Position numbers and translations under genes: made by a program. The notes beneath the pieces were generated by a model. The model was not told the DNA's origin, made no database searches, and was given only the letters and a program-made list of their open reading frames with translations. 64,000 bases of DNA, from contig NZ_JANHOJ010000004.1 of NCBI RefSeq assembly GCF_026930145.1, positions 124,001 to 188,000 of the forward strand, read 5' to 3'. Each line of letters starts with the position of its first letter. Positions within the stretch are counted from its first letter, which is position 1. Source of the DNA: Bartonella sp. A05 (GTDB lineage Bacteria; Pseudomonadota; Alphaproteobacteria; Rhizobiales; Rhizobiaceae). Shown here piece by piece: positions 45,640-56,200 of the stretch.

Positions 45640-46869
45640 TTAAAGATACTGCATGATTTCTTGCCGATATTTGGCAAACTGACGAATAGAATGAGCAATA
45701 GAAATTGCCATTTGTTTTCTCCATTCGGGATTATTTAACAATTTTTCATCCTCTTTATTAGATAAATAGCCTATCTCTATCAAAACAGAGGGTATATCTG
45801 GAGCTTTTAAAACTTGAAAATCAGCATATCTATGCGGATTGTTTATCAAATTGATATTACTTTTTGATAAATTTAAAATAACACGATCAGCAAAATTAAC
45901 TGAAAATGTATGGGTTTCACGTTGAGCAAGATCGAGCAAAATGTCTGTAATTTCAGGAATTTCTTCGACTGAAAATCCATCAAGAAGATCTGCCTTATTT
46001 TCACTCTCAGCTAAAGATTTCGCAATTTCATCAGATGCTTTGTCAGATATGGTATATACTGTAGCACCCCGAAGGGAACGCACATCAATGGTATCAGCAT
46101 GGATAGATATGAAAAGATCAGCACCAAATTTCTGTGCTTTTTTAACTCTTTCCCTTAACCTTAGAAACACGTTAGAATCGCGTGTTAAAGTAATATCAAT
46201 ATTAGAATCCTTTTTTAATTCATCTCGCAATGTGCGTGCAAAAGCAAGCGTTATATCTTTTTCTAAAATTCCAGTAACACCTTGAGCACCACTATCAATT
46301 CCACCATGACCAGGATCAAGAACAACACGAAACCGACGCTTTGGATTCAGCTGTATTTTTACATCATCGTTGAGCTGTCGTTGCTTTTTCAATGTTTCAT
46401 CAAATTTTTTTCGCGTACTTTGGCTAATATCCACTAATAACTGCCATAAACCATTATCTAATTTTTGCACTATACTTTTTTCAACGGTAAAATCGGTTTT
46501 GCTTGTCAAAATAATGTGTGATGATTGCACATCATAAAAACCATAATGCACATTTGAAACCATACCGGATAATATATTTTGTTCTCTTGAAGACAGATCT
46601 TGTGTGGAAAAATCAACAATAGGTAAATTTATAATTAAACGCGCAGGTGTATCAAAAATCTGTAGATAAAAATTTGGTTTAGCATCAAAAACTGCAATAA
46701 TACGCGTGTATGTATCATCACCGATAGTTCGCAGATTCACAAGTTTTAGAGAATTTGCAGCGTGGATATGTGTTAGCAGCATCATAAAAAATAGTAGACA
46801 AACTGCAAAGCGCAAAAGAACACTCCAATAAGCTGCTATTTGTTTTTGGATGGAGAATTGTTTTATCAT
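45640..46869 (-). CDS. N-acetylmuramoyl-L-alanine amidase (AmiC-like)
   Basis: This 409-residue periplasmic amidase cleaves the bond between MurNAc and the stem peptide. A signal segment is at about residues 17-38. An AMIN domain (about 40-150), which targets the septum, is followed by an Amidase_3 domain starting VVLDPGHGGIDSGAQG. Zinc-site features include the His of PGHGG, Glu of GILEKD, and SIHAD. The C-terminus SVLIEIGYLSNKEDE has the second catalytic Glu. It lies 160 bp upstream of mrcA and is divergent from rne. Confidence 0.94.
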   Translation of the reverse strand: MIKQFSIQKQIAAYWSVLLRFAVCLLFFMMLLTHIHAANSLKLVNLRTIGDDTYTRIIAVFDAKPNFYLQIFDTPARLIINLPIVDFSTQDLSSREQNILSGMVSNVHYGFYDVQSSHIILTSKTDFTVEKSIVQKLDNGLWQLLVDISQSTRKKFDETLKKQRQLNDDVKIQLNPKRRFRVVLDPGHGGIDSGAQGVTGILEKDITLAFARTLRDELKKDSNIDITLTRDSNVFLRLRERVKKAQKFGADLFISIHADTIDVRSLRGATVYTISDKASDEIAKSLAESENKADLLDGFSVEEIPEITDILLDLAQRETHTFSVNFADRVILNLSKSNINLINNPHRYADFQVLKAPDIPSVLIEIGYLSNKEDEKLLNNPEWRKQMAISIAHSIRQFAKYRQEIMQYL

Positions 46870-47461
46870 AAGTGAAACACTCTATATATTAACAATCATT
46901 TTCATCGTATAAAAGTGATACATCCAATATACGTTATAGTCTCCAACAAATTCTAAATCTTTTATCAAAAAATTAGCTTAAAATAAAAGATACAATTTAT
47001 AATAGTACGTATTTATATTGTCACTTGCCAAAAGCATGATATCAACTTAAAAGAATATTTACGCTTCCTAAGCGATGATAACTGTCTAGTATTGACCTTA
47101 AATTATCAATAATTAAGTTAAGTTGTCTTTAGAGGAATTATCGCACACTATGCATTTAGGCTTTTTTATGGATAAAAGTCTTCGTGTCTCAAAAGTAGGA
47201 TTGCGTTATAAAAGATTCGCTAGTTCGGACATCCGAACTGTTTTCAAATTGTTTTGCCGGAGACTTGCAAAAATATGAGTCACACAAAACAGATAGGACT
47301 GATGATTGTAAACAGTATAAATGCTGTAAGATATCTGCGCGTAATAACTCCTTCTGTTATGTCGGCACCCCCTTTTTATGGCAGACAGCCCTTTATATCC
47401 GCGAATAATTATACTGTTTATTTGGATAAAGTTGCGCATATCGCCTTCAGGATTTTAATTT
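46870..47461. other. Long 5' region between divergent amidase gene and rne
   Basis: This 592-bp non-coding stretch lies between two divergent genes. A TTGACC at 47092-47097 could be a -35 box for rne, but the matching -10 is weak. A strong hairpin is at 47222-47239. The rne mRNA of E. coli has a long structured leader used for autoregulation; the length here is compatible with the same principle. Confidence 0.5.
47222..47239 (+). promoter_or_regulatory. Hairpin in the rne leader
   Basis: agttcgg (47222-47228) and ccgaact (47233-47239) pair perfectly around the loop ACAT; the pairing can be extended to 8 bp with a 2-base loop. It lies about 220 bases before the rne start codon. It could be a leader element for RNase E autoregulation or an attenuator-like structure. 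Confidence 0.45.
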
Positions 47462-50038
47462 ATGTCAAACAAAATGCTTATCGATGCCTCTCACCCGGAG
47501 GAAACACGTGTTGTTGTTGTTCACGGCAACAAAATTGAAGAACTTGATTTTGAATCAGAACACAAAAAACAGCTCAAAGGAAATATTTACCTAGCGCGCA
47601 TTACACGCGTTGAGCCATCACTTCAAGCAGCTTTTGTAGAATATGGTGGCAACCGACATGGCTTTTTAACATTTTCGGAAATTCATCCTGATTATTACCA
47701 GATTCCTGTTGCTGATCGTCTTGCTCTTCTTGAAGAAGAGGAGCAAGCTATCATTGATGAAAATAATGCAGATGACCTTGTTGAAGAAACAAACAAAAAT
47801 AAAAAGTGCTCAAGAAAAACAAAAAGACATAAAAGTGATAGCATTATATCAGCAGATGTTGAAAGAGATATCATATCCGAAGCAATAATAACCAATGATG
47901 CAGAAGAAGCGCCGGATATAAGTGTTTCTGATGATTATATCGAAATGGTTGGCACAGAAGACTTAAGTGAAGAAATTCCTATTTATCAACGTAAACAAGG
48001 ACGTCAATATAAAATTCAAGAAGTTATCAAACGTCGTCAAATTCTATTAATACAAGTCATAAAAGAAGAACGTGGCAATAAAGGTGCAGCACTCACAACT
48101 TACTTATCGTTAGCGGGCCGTTATTCTGTTCTAATGCCAAATACAGCTCGGGGTGGTGGCATTTCACGAAAAATAACCAATATACAAGATCGCAAACGTC
48201 TCAAAGATATTGTAAAAGAATTAGAAGTTCCAAAAGGTATGGGGGTTATTCTAAGAACTGCCGGAGCAAATAGAACAAAAGCTGAAATTAAGCGCGATTA
48301 TGAATATCTCATGCGGTTATGGGATACTATTCGCACTTTGACACTCAAATCAAACGCGCCTTGCCTTATTCATGAAGAAAGCAGTCTTATAAAGCGCTCT
48401 ATACGCGATCTTTACAATAAAAATATCAATGAAATTCTCGTCGCTGGCGATCAGGGATATCGTGAAGCTAAAGACTTCATGCGCATGCTCATGCCAAGCC
48501 ATGCAAAAGTTGTCCAACCTCATCGTGGTTCTATCCCTATTTTCTCATGCAACAATATTGAAACTCAACTTGATAAGATATTGCACCCACAGGTTTCTCT
48601 AAAATCTGGTGGGTATCTGGTTATTAATCAGACAGAAGCACTTGTTGCTATTGATGTAAACTCTGGTCGTTCTACAAAAGAACATTCTGTTGAAAAAACA
48701 GCACTACAAACCAATCTTGAAGCCGCAGAAGAAGTGGCTCGCCAATTGCGCTTACGTGATCTGGCTGGTTTAATTGTAATTGATTTCATTGATATGCTCG
48801 ATAATCGCAATATTAAGCTTGTCGAAAAAAAATTAAAAGAGTGTTTAAAAAGCGATCGTGCTCGTATCCAAGTTGGCCACATTTCACATTTCGGTCTCTT
48901 AGAAATGAGTCGTCAGCGCATTCGCATATCAGTTCTAGAAAGTACAATGCAACCCTGCCCACATTGTGCTGGAACTGGAAATATACGTTCTGAATCATCA
49001 ATTGCTTTACATGTCATACGTTCAATTGAAGAATATCTTCTTCACAATTCGCAATATAATATTATTGTGCGTACATCCGTAGCAACAGCACTGTATGTAC
49101 TCAATCATAAACGCAATATCCTCATTGATTTAGAAACACGTTTTAAGCTTAATATTAGCATAGAAGCAGATGATAGCATTGGCATGCAACATCTCGTTAT
49201 TTCTAAAGGCACGATAGCAGAGGGAATCTCTCAAACTTCATTAACTATTGAAAATAATAGTAAAGAAGGAGAGAACAATGCAATTTTAATAGAAAACGAA
49301 CCTGTAGAAAATAAAACATCAGTTAAAAAGAACCAGAGGTTTCAGCGTAAAAATCACAAAGATGAACTCAATAACGGTTCTCTTGCCACTACTCATCTTA
49401 CCACTGCTCATAAAGATAGTATTCAAAACGACGAAGATATCCGCCGTCGTGGACGTCGTCGTGGACGTCGCGGAGGTCGTCGTAATCGGGATAATGATTT
49501 TTATCAGTCTCGTGTTCCTTACGCAGAACCAGTTGGGTTTAGTGAACAAATAAGTAATATGAAAAATTTAAGTGCACAACAAAATGAAATTCAAGAAGAT
49601 AATACGGTTACAAAACCTAAAAAGCGTAATATGAATCTCAAAAAAACGCAGAAAAGTAAACAGATCCTTGAAAATGATCAAAGTAACGATCAGAATGAAG
49701 TGATATCAGAGCTTATTGTAGAAAAAACAGCCTCTAATAATACTCATAAGCCTAAAACAGAGAAAATGGGTAAAGCAGTTAATGAGGAGATTAAGGATTC
49801 TTCTAGAAATACGCCGAAATCAAGAAAACAAACACGAAAAAAAGCTGTTTCTAAAGAAGCAATGCCAATAATGGAAATACCAGAACTGGAATCCGTAAAA
49901 GAAAACATTGTAGAGCAAGCTACAGCCAAAGTTGAAAATACATCCAACGAGCCTGTACTTACCTCATCAACACCCGAAGATGCTCCAAAAACAAAGCGTG
50001 TTGGTTGGTGGAAACGTAGAATTTTTTCTGAAAAATAA
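47462..50038 (+). CDS. rne: Ribonuclease E
   Basis: This 858-residue endoribonuclease leads mRNA decay and rRNA/tRNA processing. An S1 domain is at the N-terminus (about 35-130, YLARITRVEPSLQAAFVEYG), interrupted by an acidic insert near residues 95-170. The catalytic aspartates are in AIDVNSGRS and VIDFIDM. The Zn-link CPHCAG (near 500) holds the tetramer. The C-terminal third is low-complexity and includes an Arg-rich run (RRRGRRRGRRGGRRNR, about 659-674) that probably binds RNA or partners of the degradosome. Confidence 0.96.
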   Translation: MSNKMLIDASHPEETRVVVVHGNKIEELDFESEHKKQLKGNIYLARITRVEPSLQAAFVEYGGNRHGFLTFSEIHPDYYQIPVADRLALLEEEEQAIIDENNADDLVEETNKNKKCSRKTKRHKSDSIISADVERDIISEAIITNDAEEAPDISVSDDYIEMVGTEDLSEEIPIYQRKQGRQYKIQEVIKRRQILLIQVIKEERGNKGAALTTYLSLAGRYSVLMPNTARGGGISRKITNIQDRKRLKDIVKELEVPKGMGVILRTAGANRTKAEIKRDYEYLMRLWDTIRTLTLKSNAPCLIHEESSLIKRSIRDLYNKNINEILVAGDQGYREAKDFMRMLMPSHAKVVQPHRGSIPIFSCNNIETQLDKILHPQVSLKSGGYLVINQTEALVAIDVNSGRSTKEHSVEKTALQTNLEAAEEVARQLRLRDLAGLIVIDFIDMLDNRNIKLVEKKLKECLKSDRARIQVGHISHFGLLEMSRQRIRISVLESTMQPCPHCAGTGNIRSESSIALHVIRSIEEYLLHNSQYNIIVRTSVATALYVLNHKRNILIDLETRFKLNISIEADDSIGMQHLVISKGTIAEGISQTSLTIENNSKEGENNAILIENEPVENKTSVKKNQRFQRKNHKDELNNGSLATTHLTTAHKDSIQNDEDIRRRGRRRGRRGGRRNRDNDFYQSRVPYAEPVGFSEQISNMKNLSAQQNEIQEDNTVTKPKKRNMNLKKTQKSKQILENDQSNDQNEVISELIVEKTASNNTHKPKTEKMGKAVNEEIKDSSRNTPKSRKQTRKKAVSKEAMPIMEIPELESVKENIVEQATAKVENTSNEPVLTSSTPEDAPKTKRVGWWKRRIFSEK

Positions 50039-50046
50039 AATAACTA

Positions 50047-50078
50047 CAAATTGCTACAAAATATCTTGTAGCAATTTG
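50047..50078. terminator. Bidirectional terminator-like hairpin between rne and the IalB-family gene
   Basis: The 13-bp arms caaattgctacaa (50047-50059) and ttgtagcaatttg (50066-50078) pair perfectly with a 6-base loop. It lies between convergent genes, 9 bp after the rne stop. A short A run follows on the plus strand, which would be a T run entering from the other side. Confidence 0.75.
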
Positions 50079-50102
50079 AAAAAATCTCAATAAAGTTATT
50101 CT

Positions 50103-50720
50103 TTACTGTGTATTTTTCTTAGCTTTTTCCTGCTCAGCCCTCATACGATCTTCAATCTCTTTTTGCTTTAATTGAATAGCTTGCTGCAACTTCATTTGTT
50201 CTTGTCGGAAGACCTCTTCATCCATCCCAGGGCCTGTGTACGCAGATGTAAAACCATTGAGAGAAAACTCTATGGGATTAGCTGTCCCTCGGAAATTAAC
50301 TGTGGTTACAACCATTTTGGAACCAGTTTTCATAGCAGCAATTAGCTTATCATCTAAAGCACCATTGGCAATGCAGCTTAACGTATTACAAATAATATAA
50401 GAAATTTTCTGAGAGAAATTATTCCCAATTTGAATATGAACACCTTCTGGTAAAAAACGACCTGTAGGAACTTGAATACCTACACGTTTTTCATTCTGTT
50501 TTCCCTTTATTTCGACCAAATTAATAGCCGTTAATGGTTGACCAGTGTTTGATACAACAGTGTTCATCGTGTTACAAATATCAACATCTTGCTGCTTATT
50601 ACAAACTTTGTACCAACCTTGAGATAAGTTTTGTGCATTTGCTAAAGTATGAAATGTAGAAAAAAGAGACGCAGCTCCAGCCAATACTAAAATAGCAGAA
50701 TAGGCATATTTATGCGACAT
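50103..50720 (-). CDS. Invasion-associated locus B (IalB) family protein
   Basis: This 205-residue secreted protein has a signal peptide (residues 1-29, ending TLANA) and an IalB-type domain. Typical features are GWYKVCNKQQDVDICNTM, the GRFLPEGVHIQI strand and the ISYIICNTLSCIANG segment; four cysteines are likely in disulfides. The C-terminal 40 residues are a charged coiled-coil-like helix (QEQMKLQQAIQLKQKEIEDR). IalB of Bartonella bacilliformis is linked to erythrocyte invasion, but most bacteria of this order carry several paralogues. There is no ialA neighbour, so I do not assign the symbol. Confidence 0.88.
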   Translation of the reverse strand: MSHKYAYSAILVLAGAASLFSTFHTLANAQNLSQGWYKVCNKQQDVDICNTMNTVVSNTGQPLTAINLVEIKGKQNEKRVGIQVPTGRFLPEGVHIQIGNNFSQKISYIICNTLSCIANGALDDKLIAAMKTGSKMVVTTVNFRGTANPIEFSLNGFTSAYTGPGMDEEVFRQEQMKLQQAIQLKQKEIEDRMRAEQEKAKKNTQ

Positions 50721-51016
50721 GAGTAACTAATCCTTTCAACGCGCTCGTATAATCATTTCTCGTATCATTCAATGCGCTTTTAAAATAATTCCAGCATAAG
50801 AATATTCAATACGATTTTCAATTAAATGTGTTAAATTAATGACAGCCCCCGCATATTATTCACGCTAGCACAAAAAAGAAAAATCATAAAAACTCTATCA
50901 TATCTTTGTTCATTGTATTAGTTTTTATGAAATGTGCTCATAAAATAACCTTACATTACGCAATAACGTAAATTACGTAAACGAATCATAATCGACTATG
51001 AGGAAAATCAGATCCC

Positions 51017-52828
51017 ATGTCATTCTACAGTTCTCATTATCTTAAATGTTTATTTGCTTTCATAATTTTTCTCTCCAATTATGCAGCTACAGCAAGTGGT
51101 ATTGCAATGCATGGAAAACCAAAATTACCAGATAAATTTGACTATTTTTTTTACGCATCTCCCAATGCAAAAAAAGAAGGCAAAGTAACCTATGGTGTTG
51201 TTGGAACATTCGACGGTTTAAATCCATTTGTTATCCGTAGTTTTCGGACAACAGCCAGAGGACTTTTTTCTGATGAGCAATTTTCCGGCCTTGTTTATGA
51301 AACAATGATGGTGCGTTCTCGTGATGAACCCTTTACGCTTTATAGCCTCCTAGCAGAAAAAGTTGAATTAAACGATGAACGAACTGAAATTACCTTTTTT
51401 CTTAATCCAAAAGCATGCTTTTCAGATGGAAAACCTATAACCGCTGAAGATGTTTTATTTACGATCGAGCTTCTTAAAAACAAAGGAAGACCACCATTTA
51501 ATCGATATATGAAACGTATAGAATCCGTCGAAAAAATGAGCGATCATAGTATTATAATGCGCTTTCCAAATTCGAAAGATCGTGAATTTCCACTTATATT
51601 GGCAAGTGTAATGCCAATATTACCAAAACACGCCATTAATGTTGATAATTTTGAGAAGAATGGCTTAATTAAAATTCCAGGAAGTGGACCCTATATTATC
51701 GGACATGTCGATCCAGGTGAGCGGATTATTTATAAACGTAATCCTCATTATTGGGGAAACAATCTCCCTGTTAATAAAGGATTAAATAATTTCGATACGA
51801 TTCAAATTGAATATTTTCGAAATGATACAGCACGCTTTGAAGCTTTTAAAAAAGGTTCAATTGATGTTTTTATTGAAACAAATCCAAACCGCTGGCAATT
51901 ATCTTATAATTTCCCAGCTGTTCGTGATGGCCGCGTTATAAAGGAAAGCTTTTCAAAAGGAACACCTGCTGATATCATTGGTTTTGTTTTTAATACGCGC
52001 CGTGCAATTTTTAAAGATAAGAAAGTACGACAAGCATTATCAATGCTTTTTGACTTTGAATGGGTGAACCATCACCTTTTTAATGATATCTATACCAGAA
52101 CAGAAGGTTATTGGGATGGCTCTATTCTTTCATCTATCGGAAAACCTGCAAGTGAAAAAGAAAAAGCTCTTTTAGCACCTTATCCGGATGCGGTTCTTCC
52201 TGAAGTAATGAATGGAATCTGGCATGTTCCCAAAACAGACGGATCAGGTATGGAGCGAATAATTGCTGAAAAAGCTTGGAAACTTCTACAAGAAGCAGGT
52301 TTTACCAGAAAAAATAATAAAGCTATTGCTCCCAATGGAATGCCCTTTCAATTTGAAATTATGACTCAAACACTTGAAGAAGAAAAGGTTGCACTTGCAT
52401 TCCAAAGCACCTTATCACGTCTTGGTATTCATATTGAAATCAGAACCGTTGATGATAGCCAATATCAAAACCGCCTAGGAATGTTTGATTATGATATGAT
52501 TATTGGAAAATTAAGAAGCTCTTTATCGCCAGGAAATGAACAAATAAATCGCTGGGGTTCCGTTTCTCGAGATTTAAAAGGGAGTTTTAATTTTGCAGGA
52601 ACAGCTGATCCTGCTATAGATGCTATGATAACAGCAATGCTCGATGCACGATCAACAGCTGATTTTATTGCGGCAGTTCGCGCTTTAGATAGAATTCTTA
52701 TTTCTGGTAGCTATTATATACTACTTTCTCATTTGCCTAAACAATGGGTAGCGCGCTGGTCATATATTAAGCACCCAACTTATACGTCCTTATATGGGTA
52801 TCGCCTTCCAGCTTGGTGGCGCGAATGA
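51017..52828 (+). CDS. ABC transporter substrate-binding protein, YejA-like
   Basis: This 603-residue periplasmic protein belongs to the SBP_bac_5 (oligopeptide-binding) family. A signal peptide is at residues 1-26. The mature start GLNPFVIRSF, the segment GSGPYIIGHVDPGERIIYKRNPHYWG and the late stretch LSHLPKQWVARW are of the YejA type, which imports peptides such as microcin C. No permease or ATPase genes are adjacent, so it either works with a transporter encoded elsewhere or is an orphan paralogue. Confidence 0.9.
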   Translation: MSFYSSHYLKCLFAFIIFLSNYAATASGIAMHGKPKLPDKFDYFFYASPNAKKEGKVTYGVVGTFDGLNPFVIRSFRTTARGLFSDEQFSGLVYETMMVRSRDEPFTLYSLLAEKVELNDERTEITFFLNPKACFSDGKPITAEDVLFTIELLKNKGRPPFNRYMKRIESVEKMSDHSIIMRFPNSKDREFPLILASVMPILPKHAINVDNFEKNGLIKIPGSGPYIIGHVDPGERIIYKRNPHYWGNNLPVNKGLNNFDTIQIEYFRNDTARFEAFKKGSIDVFIETNPNRWQLSYNFPAVRDGRVIKESFSKGTPADIIGFVFNTRRAIFKDKKVRQALSMLFDFEWVNHHLFNDIYTRTEGYWDGSILSSIGKPASEKEKALLAPYPDAVLPEVMNGIWHVPKTDGSGMERIIAEKAWKLLQEAGFTRKNNKAIAPNGMPFQFEIMTQTLEEEKVALAFQSTLSRLGIHIEIRTVDDSQYQNRLGMFDYDMIIGKLRSSLSPGNEQINRWGSVSRDLKGSFNFAGTADPAIDAMITAMLDARSTADFIAAVRALDRILISGSYYILLSHLPKQWVARWSYIKHPTYTSLYGYRLPAWWRE

Positions 52829-53242
52829 AAAAAAAACGTGAAAACTCAAATATTTTATTCGTATTGTTTCATATCTCATTTTTTTAAAATGTTATTTGAA
52901 CTCAATATTTTACAGATACAATTATATTTTCAATATCATTGATATCTACATATACTTTTAACAATAATTTCAATAAGATAATATGAAATTATTATCATCT
53001 TACATTAAAAAATTATAGCAAAAAAAGATGCTCTTATGAAACCGAATATGTACGTAACTAACCATGAGAAAAACGAACAATGCACCACATAGTGCGCAAA
53101 GAATAGCTTCAACTTTAGCCATTAAATCAAAGTTTATTATATTATGAAAATTCAGCTCTAAAAAGGATTTTTGCTCAATTCTCTTCAATAAACCAGTGGC
53201 TAACTTCGAATCAACAAATGCAAAAAATCACTAAACAAGATA
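52829..53242. other. Spacer between convergent YejA-like gene and mfd
   Basis: This 414-bp AT-rich gap has no gene I can support. A 62-codon hydrophobic minus-strand frame (53000-53188) lacks a ribosome site. I found no clear terminator stem. Confidence 0.4.
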
Positions 53243-56200
53243 TTATTGCACCATTTCTGCAAGTTGTTTCATAATAGCTTCAGCTCCAGAGAATCTTTGA
53301 TCTGCTGTTGGCCAATCACGAATAAAAACAATGCTTTGATCGGGGCGAATTTTTGCCATTGAACCTTGTTCTCCAATCCATTTAACAAGACCTGCACTAT
53401 TTTCAAAATAATTATTACGAAACTGTATAACAGCTCCCTTTGGTCCAGCATCCAATTTTTCTACATGCGCTTTTCGACATAATGCCTTGATATAAACCAC
53501 TTTAAGAAGATGTTGAACTTCTTGTGGGAGCGAACCAAAACGATCAATCAATTCAGCGCCCAATTCATTAATATGCTCCAAGTCATCAAGTTCCATCAAA
53601 CGACGATAAAGTCCCATACGGAGTGATAAGTCAGGCACAAAACTTTCCGGTATCATCACTGTTGTACCCAGTGAAATTTGAGGAGACCATTGACTATCCT
53701 CACTATATTCGCCATCTTTTAACTCAGAAACTGCCTCTTCAAGCATTTTTTGATACAACTCAAATCCAACTTCCTTGATATGCCCTGATTGCTCTTCACC
53801 CAAAAAATTTCCTGAACCACGAATATCCATATCATGACTAGCCAATTGAAAACCTGCGCCTAACGTGTCAAGGGATTGCAAAACCTTAAGGCGACGATCA
53901 GCGGTAGGCGTTAAAACTTTACCAGAAGGAAAAGTAAAAAGTGCGTAAGCGCGTTGTTTTGAACGCCCTACTCTACCACGTAATTGGTAAAGCGCAGAAA
54001 GACCAAACACCTCAGCGCGATGCACAATTAATGTATTGGCAGTTGGAATATCAAGGCCCGATTCAATGATGGTTGTTGACAGTAGTACATCATACTGTCC
54101 ATCATAAAATGCATTCATAATATCATCAAGCTGCCCTGCTGGCATTTGTCCATGGGCTACAACAAATTTAAGCTCTGGAACGTGTGTTTTAAGATACTCT
54201 TCTACAAAAGAAAGATCAGAAATACGTGGACAAACATAAAAACTCTGCCCCCCACGATAGTATTCTCGAAGTAATGTTTCGCGTACAACGAGTGCATCAA
54301 AAGGTGAAATAAAAGTACGGACCGCCATTCTATCAATGGGTGGTGTTGTTATCAATGAAAGTTCACGTAACCCCGATAAAGCAAGTCCTAAAGTTCGTGG
54401 TATAGGCGTTGCTGAAAGTGTGAGAACATGAATATCACTCTTCAACCCTTTTAGACGCTCCTTATGCTTTACGCCAAAATGCTGCTCCTCATCAATGATA
54501 AGTAATCCTAATCGTGCAAATTTGATGGATTCACTCAGTAACGCATGCGTTCCAATGACAATATCAATTGTTCCATCTGAAAGTTCCTTTTTAACTTGTA
54601 CAAGTTCTTTAGCTTTCACAAGCCTTGAAACATGACCAATCTTAATAGGTTGTCCTTGAAAACGTGAAATAAAAGTTTTGTAATGTTGTCGTGAAAGTAA
54701 AGTGGTTGGAACAACTACAGCAACTTGATAACCATTCAGTGCAGCAACAAAAGCGCTTCGAATAGCAATTTCTGTTTTTCCAAAGCCAACATCCCCGCAA
54801 ATCAACCGATCCATCGGTTTTCCTGCCGCTAAATCATCCAAAACAGCATCAATTGCATTCATCTGATCTTCAGTTTCTTCATAGGGAAAGCGTGCAACAA
54901 ACTCGTCAAATTGCTCCATCGGTGGAACAAAAGCAGGTGCAGAATGCATAGCGCGTTCTGCGGCTATATGAATCAATTGACCTGCAATCTTTAATAAATT
55001 CTTTTTCAGACGCGCTTTTCGTGTTTGCCAAGAAACACCACCTAACTTATCTAACGTTACATCTGTCCCTTCAGATCCATAACGTGATAGAAGTTCTATA
55101 TTTTCAACAGGTAAAAATAAGCGATCGCCTCCAGCATAGTGGATTTCAAGGCAATCACGTAAAATCCCTGTTGTTGTAATTGTTTTGAGACCGACAAACT
55201 TTCCAATACCATGATCAACATGAACAACGATATCACCAGAATTTAAGGAACTAATTTCAGAAATAAAAAAATGTGTATTGCGTTTACGCCGTCTTGGCGA
55301 TCTTATCAATCGATCGCCAAGGATATCTTGTTCCGCTATAATAACAAAGTCTCCGGCCTCAAAACCGTGCTCAATCATGATGACAGATGCCAATATACGA
55401 TCACGTGGCGTCGCCTTTACAGTTTGCAACGATTTTACAATTTCTATTTTTTTTAATCCGTGCTCATCAAGAATCTGCAACAAACGATCCATAGATCCTT
55501 CACTCCAACAAGCTAAAAGCACCTTCTTTCCAGAAGCCCGTAATGAAGCAATATGATCAACCACACTTGAAAAAACATTTTTATCTGGAGCGTTGCGTTC
55601 TTGTACAAAATCGTACCCCGGTGTTACATTTGCATGAATAACCGTTTTTCCAACAGTTTTTGGAACACTAAAGGGGGAAAAATCAATACATTGACCAGAT
55701 TGTTGTGCGCGTGCAAAAACTTGCTCTGGCGTTAGATAAAGAAGGTTTGGCTCTATTGGATGATAAGAAAAACTATTCTCTTCATCGCTTTCACGCTCTT
55801 TACGGGCACTATAATAATCTTCAACCAAGCAATAGCGCTCACTCAATACTTCTTCGACGAGGTGATCAAAAACAACAGGTAAATTACCACAATAGTCAAA
55901 AAAACTATCAAGATTTTCATAAAAAAATGGCAACCAATGTTCCATACCAGAAAAACGCCGCCCTTGGGAAATAGCCTCATAAAGCATATCATTTTTTTTA
56001 GGATGACCAAATGCACGGATATAATTGCTTTTAAATCGGCTAATGAACTCAGAAGTGAGAATAATCTCGCTCATCGGCTGTAAAAAAATTTCAGTTTTAT
56101 TGGCCGTTGTCCGTTGCGTAGCTGAATCAAATACGCGAATTGTTTCTAAGGTATTTCCAAAAAAATCAAGACGCAAGGGTTCAACATCACCCGGAGAGAA

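Noticed and set aside
47254-47538. 94-codon plus-strand frame in the rne leader
   Set aside because: It overlaps the rne start in another frame and shows no family features or ribosome site.
53000-53188. 62-codon minus-strand frame with a hydrophobic segment
   Set aside because: No ribosome site, AT-rich composition that yields hydrophobic codons by chance, and no recognisable family.
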